This document shows positions 58,774-64,000 of a DNA stretch of 64,000 bases, piece by piece (positions within the stretch are counted from its first letter, which is position 1; the number at the start of each line of letters is the position of its first letter). The stretch comes from Pararge aegeria. Lineage: Eukaryota; Arthropoda; Insecta; Lepidoptera; Nymphalidae. The notes under the pieces are model-generated. The model made no database searches. It saw nothing but the letters and a program-made list of their open reading frames with translations, and was not told where the DNA came from. The stretch spans positions 9,910,501 to 9,974,500 of the forward strand of contig NC_053195.1 of NCBI RefSeq assembly GCF_905163445.1. The letters run 5' to 3'. Position numbers and translations under genes: made by a program.

Positions 58774-60775
58774 CGTAACCTTGGCGAGACCATGTGTAAC
58801 GCGCTTAAGCTTTATCAAAAAAAAACATGTAATTTTGGATACGTGACATCATGTTTCATAGAGAGGACTCAATAATAAAATATAATGGAATAATATATGG
58901 AAACAGCTTACGAAATAAAAATTAACTTATCTATCTATTAAAAATATTAAAGACAAATATAATATGTTATTAATTAGTCATATTTTAAAAAGAATCAACA
59001 CACTTCTACAGATTTCATCTAACACAACGAGTGGAGTTAATTTATAATGACGCCAATTTGTTGTAAACAAAACTCAATTTTGGTTGCTTAATCTCTTTAC
59101 AGTACTCAGTGATAAATCGGACCCCGCTTTTCCATTGCATCCCCCGTAGGCCTGCCACCCCTCTACGTTACGTACCGTTTTCGTAACTAGTTTTTGTTGT
59201 AATTATTAAACAAGTGACTAATGATAGTATGTTTTTTTTCGACATTTTGAAATATTCATTTAATTATAGCAAAAAGCTCACATTCCAATGCTTTAATTTG
59301 AGTAGAGTCAATGTTGAAGCGATATTCGAAGGCTATGATGTGGTCACTAGCTTCATTGATACATCTGTGGCCAGTAGTCTCTTAGTACAAGATTTGTTCG
59401 CTCGCTCGAATCGAGGAGTCGTTTTAGTGTACTTATAGAAATACTTGAATATCGAAGTAAATTGAATCTTATCTGCATAAGTTCAAAGCTCAAATTTGCC
59501 TACAATTTAGCTCGGGTTTTAAAATCGTTTCTAGAAAATAATTCCGTTTTTATGCTACTTTCTTATCATGGTCAGAAGCTCTATGTTTGCCACAGGTTCA
59601 GTGGTAACAATAGAGTTCAGTGTGAGTTCAATGTGAGTAGAAAGTTAGACAACCGCATCCTGACAACAGAACCTCGTGTCCGGGCAATGTGTGGAACAGT
59701 GTCCTAAGTCAACCGTATTCAAGAGTTTTATATACAATCAATTGATTACTTACCAATATATTATATAATTTTTAGCTTTACTACTATCAATATAAAATAT
59801 ATAAAAATGACAAACTGCGATCAAGAAGTGTCCTGATAAAATGAATACTTAAATACAATACCTACAAGAACAAAGTAAGCACAAGTTTATAGACGTATTC
59901 TTAATTTGACGAGGTGGTAAACACGTGTCATGTCAATATAGTGTGTGTTATGTTCACGCAAGATTATTTGTTTATCTAAGTGATAGATGGGATATTACAT
60001 TGAATTATAGTAAAATAAAATTCAAAAACAGAATACATACAAATATAACTAAAATAGTTCTAAATCCTTTTCTCCTATCAGAGAGGTCTGTACCCAGCTG
60101 TGGGACACTAATAAGCTAACGATGACAATGAAGATACAAACATATCAATTAAGAATATTAATTAATGGTGCTATTTTAAATAATTTGCCGTTGATACATT
60201 AGTTTTCACCTTTTCTCCGCGCTATTTATTCTATCCTGTAAAAGTTCATAGTACCTACAGATAGTTTCAAGATTGTTATTGCCTTTTCTTGCCTTATGCC
60301 TTATATTATATAACATACTATGTTATATAATTAAATTTCGGAATGCGTACTTATTTTTAGTAGGTACTTACTATTAAATCGAATCATAACAGTTAAGGTG
60401 GTAATATTTTTTATATTAGTCCTAGCAAACCTTCCAGAGGGGTCAACATTCCCGCGCGAAACATTGCCTTCATATACAATTTTATAAACTTTTGTTGACA
60501 GGTACACATAGTCCCGCGCGTAAATGCGCTAAGCCGCACATACGAAAGAATTTGCTTCTAAAGTTATCAATCCTCGATATTCACGCCGAGAATGTGTTTC
60601 CCGCCTATCGATCACGTCACGAAACAAAAAAAACGTATAACACAGTCTATTTTCACAATATAAAGGTTATTACGCAATTTATCTAATAGATCCTATAATA
60701 TATGTGTATACATAATGCAATATGGAATCGAGATATTTCCTAGTCACACTATCACAAAACACCGTCATCGAATAC

Positions 60776-61060
60776 TTACATCGGCCCCTCGATCGTACTT
60801 ACTTTCATCGCGAAATAATATATGGCCCGACTGCCTAGAACGAATGCTAGTAAAAATGCTCCAACGTAAGCGACGTAGATTCCTCCTCCGTGAGTTTTTG
60901 CTGCCGAGAGCGTGCCGAGGGTGACTCCCAGGGCGATAGTGAGGAATATGAGCGCGAGTACCGCGAAAATGATTCCTCTCACCCGAGCCATTCGCTGTCC
61001 CACTGAAGACACTTTCCGGCAATGAGGGCAGCGCACCGGTGCATTTTTCAACAACTGGTA
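60776..61060 (-). CDS. TMEM55/PIP4P-type phosphoinositide 4-phosphatase, last exon
   Basis: An acceptor ('ttttgttgcag' on the minus strand) opens an exon of 94 codons plus TAA. It encodes 'RCPHCRKVSSVG' (zinc-ribbon half with CPHC), a first membrane span ('GIIFAVLALIFLTIALGV'), a Gly-rich loop and a second span ('YVAYVGAFLLAFVLGSRAI'), then 'YYFAMKVSTIEGPM'. This order and the RCPHCRKVSSxG motif are characteristic of the C-terminal half of TMEM55A/B (PIP4P1/2), late-endosomal/lysosomal proteins reported to dephosphorylate PI(4,5)P2 and to act in lysosome positioning. The catalytic half and start are encoded upstream, beyond or within unrecognised sequence above 61060; no such exon was found in the remaining 3 kb. 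A strong donor consensus (ATGAAA|GTAAGT) lies eight codons before the stop, so an alternative C-terminal exon is possible. Confidence 0.87.
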   Translation of the reverse strand, partial: YQLLKNAPVRCPHCRKVSSVGQRMARVRGIIFAVLALIFLTIALGVTLGTLSAAKTHGGGIYVAYVGAFLLAFVLGSRAIYYFAMKVSTIEGPM

Positions 61061-61129
61061 CTGCAACAAAATATTTCATTTATGAAATATTTAGTTGTTA
61101 AAGAATCATAAACATATTACTCGTTACTC

Positions 61130-61215
61130 GTTGGCGACTTCCCCGGCGCAACGTTGAGCGCTGTGAGTTTAAGTAGGAGGTCCCAGGTTCGACTCCAAGC
61201 AGGGGCAATTTGGAA
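61130..61215 (+). repeat. tRNA-like SINE head
   Basis: 'gcgacttccccggcgcaacg' and 'aggtcccaggttcgactcca' resemble a tRNA-derived head with B-box; no proper cloverleaf. Confidence 0.5.
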
Positions 61216-62274
61216 ATTTATAATTTTTGATTTTTTCTTGATCTGATCTGGTGTGAGGCTTGGGCCGGGGCTAGTTATCATCCTACCGACAAAGACGTCC
61301 GCTAAGCGATTTAGTGTTCCGGTGCGATGTCGCTGGGAAACCGATTAGGGGTATGACTACCATACTTACCACTTGGTAAGATCGCAGTCAAGGGCTTAGC
61401 TTGTTGTGGAAAAAAAAAGTACTTAAATTCTATACGCTGCGTTTGATTGCTTTTCTGATATACGGACTTTTCGTGGTTTAAAAAAAAATACATAATTCAT
61501 TATTTTGATAATGATTATGATTTTTTATACGTTCGGGAGGGAGAGTAAAACTGAGGGGAACAGCTAGCACTAAATACGTTCATCCTGTTGAAATCGAATA
61601 AATTTTTTAATGATGCCTTTGTATAACATTGGTTTCCTAGTAAAAAGAAAAGTGGAACGAAGTCTTAAAAGTGCCACTATACCTAACACCTTCTATGATT
61701 TCTTACTGGATATAAAATTGTCCTGTTTTCATTATTTCATGTACAATTTCCATAGTTTAACTTTTATTAAAAAAAAAAAAAAAGTACAATATGGTGCGAT
61801 AATCACTAATTAGTAGGTATGGTTAAAAAACGTTGAATAAAGTTGGTGGTGGTAAATGGTTGGTTTCTACAATTCGTCATTCGTAACTTCTTGTCAATAT
61901 CTTCGTAATTCCGAGGAACGTACTTTAAGCTGTAGGTTTGAGCAATTAAGTAGGTACTACTCAAGCGTCGGCATGATAAAATGTATATTATGGCTATACT
62001 ATTAAGTTGCAATTTAGCTTGATCGTGCGATGTTATTCGTTACTGATACTTAGAACATAGTGTTATAAGGAGGTTGTACTTATGCAGTGTCAACTTTGTG
62101 TCAATGCATTCAATGCATGTCAATGGGTAAGGTCACGGATACATATTGACACAATTCTTTAAAATCCAATAAGCTGCTATGTTTAGCGCATTAATCAAAC
62201 TCTATTACATAATATTATTCAATAATCGTTTAGACTTTAAACGATTAAAAAAATTTTTCATTCCTCTAACAAGT

Positions 62275-62545
62275 TGGCTCTTTACTGCTATCTCACCTAG
62301 TGGTAAGTGATGATGCAGTTACAGTAAGTTCGTCCGGGAGGTATACAACGGGTTCCCTGGGGCATCTAACAAAGCCAACAAGAGGGACATGCCGTGGTGG
62401 TTTTTAGATTGGGTACCCCCTTAAGAGGGGGGAGTCCCACATAACTTCCGCCCTGCCCAAGGGTCGGAGCAAGCAATAAAGCTTTTCTAAAACGCCAAAA
62501 AAAATGGGTATAGTAAGTTTGAAATTTTAGAGAAAAGTGAATATA
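62275..62545. repeat. SINE-related repeat (family E-like 3' part)
   Basis: 'agtggtaagtgatgatgcag' as in the 49.2 kb copy, followed by 'gaggtatacaacgggttccc' and 'ggtacccccttaagaggggg', which are not seen elsewhere in the window. Confidence 0.5.
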
Positions 62546-62689
62546 CATTGGTAGTTAGTTTGATAGATGCAAGCATCTTAACATACTTGTAACAACAGCC
62601 TTCAACGCTTTCTGATCTATCTATCGTGCGTGCGTTAGTCAAAAACTCACATATAAGTTATTTCATTTTTTTTTTAATTCCTTACTAGT

Positions 62690-63070
62690 TTAGTGGTAGG
62701 TGATGATGCAGTCTAATATGGTAGTAGGTATATTTGTATAAAACCCACTTTCGGTTTACACGCGTCATGGTACAGGAACACCAAATCGATGGCGACACTT
62801 TTGACCACACCAGACCAGAGAAAATGCAGAAATTATAAATTCCCAAATTGCCCTCGTGTGCGTTTTACGCAATTCAAATATCACTTGCTTCGACGGTGAA
62901 GGCAAACACTGTGAGGAAACCGGCATAGAGTTCTGCATAAAGTTCTCAAAGGCGTGTGGAGTCCACCAATCCGCACTGGGCCAGCGTGGTGGACTACGGC
63001 CTTAAGCCCTTCTCATATGGAGACCCGTGCCCTGTAGTGGGCCGATAATGGGTTGATATGATAATGATGA
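62690..63070 (+). repeat. family E fragment joined to SINE (family A)
   Basis: 'ggtaggtgatgatgcagtct' (family E end) at 62695-62860, then 'tcacttgcttcgacggtgaa', 'gtgtggagtccaccaatccg', 'ggccagcgtggtggactacg' and 'gtagtgggccgataatgggt' of family A at 62875-63065. The second part is one of the least diverged family A copies. Confidence 0.8.
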
Positions 63071-63289
63071 TATATTAAAAAATAATCAATTAACGCTAAT
63101 ATTAATGTGTTCACACTTACATACGAATTTATATAAAGAGATTAAGATAAAAGGTGTTAATGACCGATTTTCGGCGCGGCGAGTTTATGGACCTTGTCTT
63201 ATAAAGACATTGATTCTATTGGGGATATTATTAGATTTCAAATTTTAGAGTCAAGTGAATGTAGTCATACATCATCCTTGAAAGAACAT

Positions 63290-63570
63290 CCGTCGATAAT
63301 TTCCTGTCGGGGTTCGAACCCGTGATCTCCCACTTGAAACCACAGTAAATTTGACATTCAAAGATGAAATATTTTTATTTTGACGTTACATTTTATGTGT
63401 AATTTTTTGGTTTCTCATGATATATTGACCTGATCTTTCGCGCGTTTTTAGTTAGTCAACAACTCACATATAACATAAACCTGTAGGGCTAGCACAGGGA
63501 GGAGACAAAAATTATATCCCCTGACTATATCCCCCGACAGGGGATATAATTGACGTGTTCACCTGCTAAA
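63290..63570 (-). repeat. tRNA-headed SINE (family C) with inverted repeat
   Basis: 'ggggttcgaacccgtgatct' is a B-box-like head in minus orientation. At 63510-63551 'aattatatcccctg' is inverted perfectly after 14 bases. A related but non-palindromic version of this module stands near 47100-47165, so here the palindrome belongs to the repeat and was not created locally. Confidence 0.6.
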
Positions 63571-64000
63571 TAACGAGAACATGGAATAGGAGAAGTTAAC
63601 TCCCGTTTATTATTACACATATATTATTATTTCTACTAGTGCGCCAGTGCTCTGGGAGTTGATAAAGTTGTGGGAGAAGAAACATTTTTATCTTTCATAC
63701 CCCTGCCCCCAAATCGGTCTCTACGCGACTTCTTACCGGAATACTTAATGGCTTAGCGGCACGTCTTTGTCAGTAATGTAGTAAGTTAACACAACGTGGG
63801 CAGTGGGCACTAAATGCACCTCAGTACCTCAAACTTCTTTGACATTAAATAAATATATTACTACATAAATTATGTTGAAAAAGTTTTATATTATAAAACA
63901 ATCATCACATCAAAACATGTTCGGATGTTTGATAATGTATGGATATTACTGAGATATGTATGTATTAAAAAAACTGTTATAAAATATGTCAAGTCTTTCT

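Larger units (their letters stand above)
50000..60775. other. intergenic, AT-rich, many small elements
   Basis: No gene can be supported on either strand. Contents are a MITE with 13-bp flanking repeats (50202-50459), SINEs, a family D repeat next to a GC-rich block (52225-52470), related inverted-repeat elements at 52970-53090 and 54141-54180, an imperfect 34-bp hairpin (53308-53418), a nested SINE/LINE (57912-58460) and a 58-bp perfect palindrome (58716-58773). The longest open frames show no recognisable domain. The part next to 60776 may be 3' UTR of the PIP4P-like gene. Confidence 0.5.
61061..64000. other. intron or flank of the PIP4P-like gene, repeat-rich
   Basis: No further exon of the gene was recognised. 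Contents are a tRNA-like SINE at about 61130-61215, poly-A-like and AT-rich stretches, and a run of SINE-related pieces from 62275 to the end. Since the last exon at 61060 begins in the middle of the protein, this is probably intron. Confidence 0.5.

Noticed and set aside
59102..59150. Possible terminal exon after 'ctctttacag' ending '...DPAFPLHPP' stop
   Set aside because: Plausible splice acceptor and stop, but only about 15 codons, no recognisable motif and no upstream exon to join.
59214..59707. Two successive open frames (74 and 81 codons)
   Set aside because: AT-rich, no domain, no splice context, no conserved-looking pattern.

Overview
The window looks like a piece of a lepidopteran (moth or butterfly) nuclear genome. 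The non-coding DNA is AT-rich. Genes are split by GT-AG introns, and the spaces between are filled with interspersed repeats of lepidopteran type: tRNA-headed SINEs carrying a 'GTGGACTACGGCC'-like core, LINE tails with the 'gttgcccgcgacttcgtctgcgt' signature, short inverted-repeat elements and a jockey-like LINE. The species cannot be named from the sequence. All exon models were assembled by hand from reading frame, splice-site phase and remembered family motifs. No alignment was run.

Layout: (1) 247-3622, plus strand: the last four exons of an IP3-receptor-interacting (ITPRID/KRAP-like) protein. (2) 3.6-9.1 kb: AT-rich intergenic DNA with one candidate signal-peptide exon at 5493-5578. (3) 9109-19565, minus strand: a complete 17-exon, 980-residue Na+/K+-ATPase alpha-type P-type ATPase. 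It is clearly diverged from the usual alpha subunit, with substitutions at the ouabain site and at the third Na+ site. (4) 20212-21294, minus strand: a compact enoyl-CoA isomerase of ECI2 type ending in the peroxisomal signal SKL. (5) 23299-25310: a 2.0 kb jockey-like element with an intact ORF1 and almost no ORF2. It has a 13-bp target duplication, and a duplicated host segment 1.5 kb away preserves the empty site. (6) 25389-29162, plus strand: a five-exon HAD phosphatase of the phosphoglycolate/glycerol-3-phosphate phosphatase family. (7) 29.2-45.7 kb: repeat-rich DNA with a possible distant 5' exon at about 34.56-34.74 kb. (8) 45783-49999, plus strand: a three-exon TPPP/p25-alpha (ringmaker) gene. 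(9) 50-60.8 kb: repeats, small inverted-repeat elements and long perfect palindromes. (10) 60776-61060, minus strand: the last exon of a TMEM55/PIP4P-type lipid phosphatase.

The genes do not form one pathway. The isomerase (peroxisomal fatty-acid oxidation) and the HAD phosphatase (metabolite repair or glycerol-3-phosphate) are metabolic; the ATPase is a membrane pump; TPPP acts on microtubules; the ITPRID and PIP4P proteins belong to calcium and phosphoinositide biology. The points most worth following are the remodelled pump, the ORF1-only LINE with its natural empty site, and a series of perfect or near-perfect inverted duplications, two of which copied part of a known repeat in reverse.
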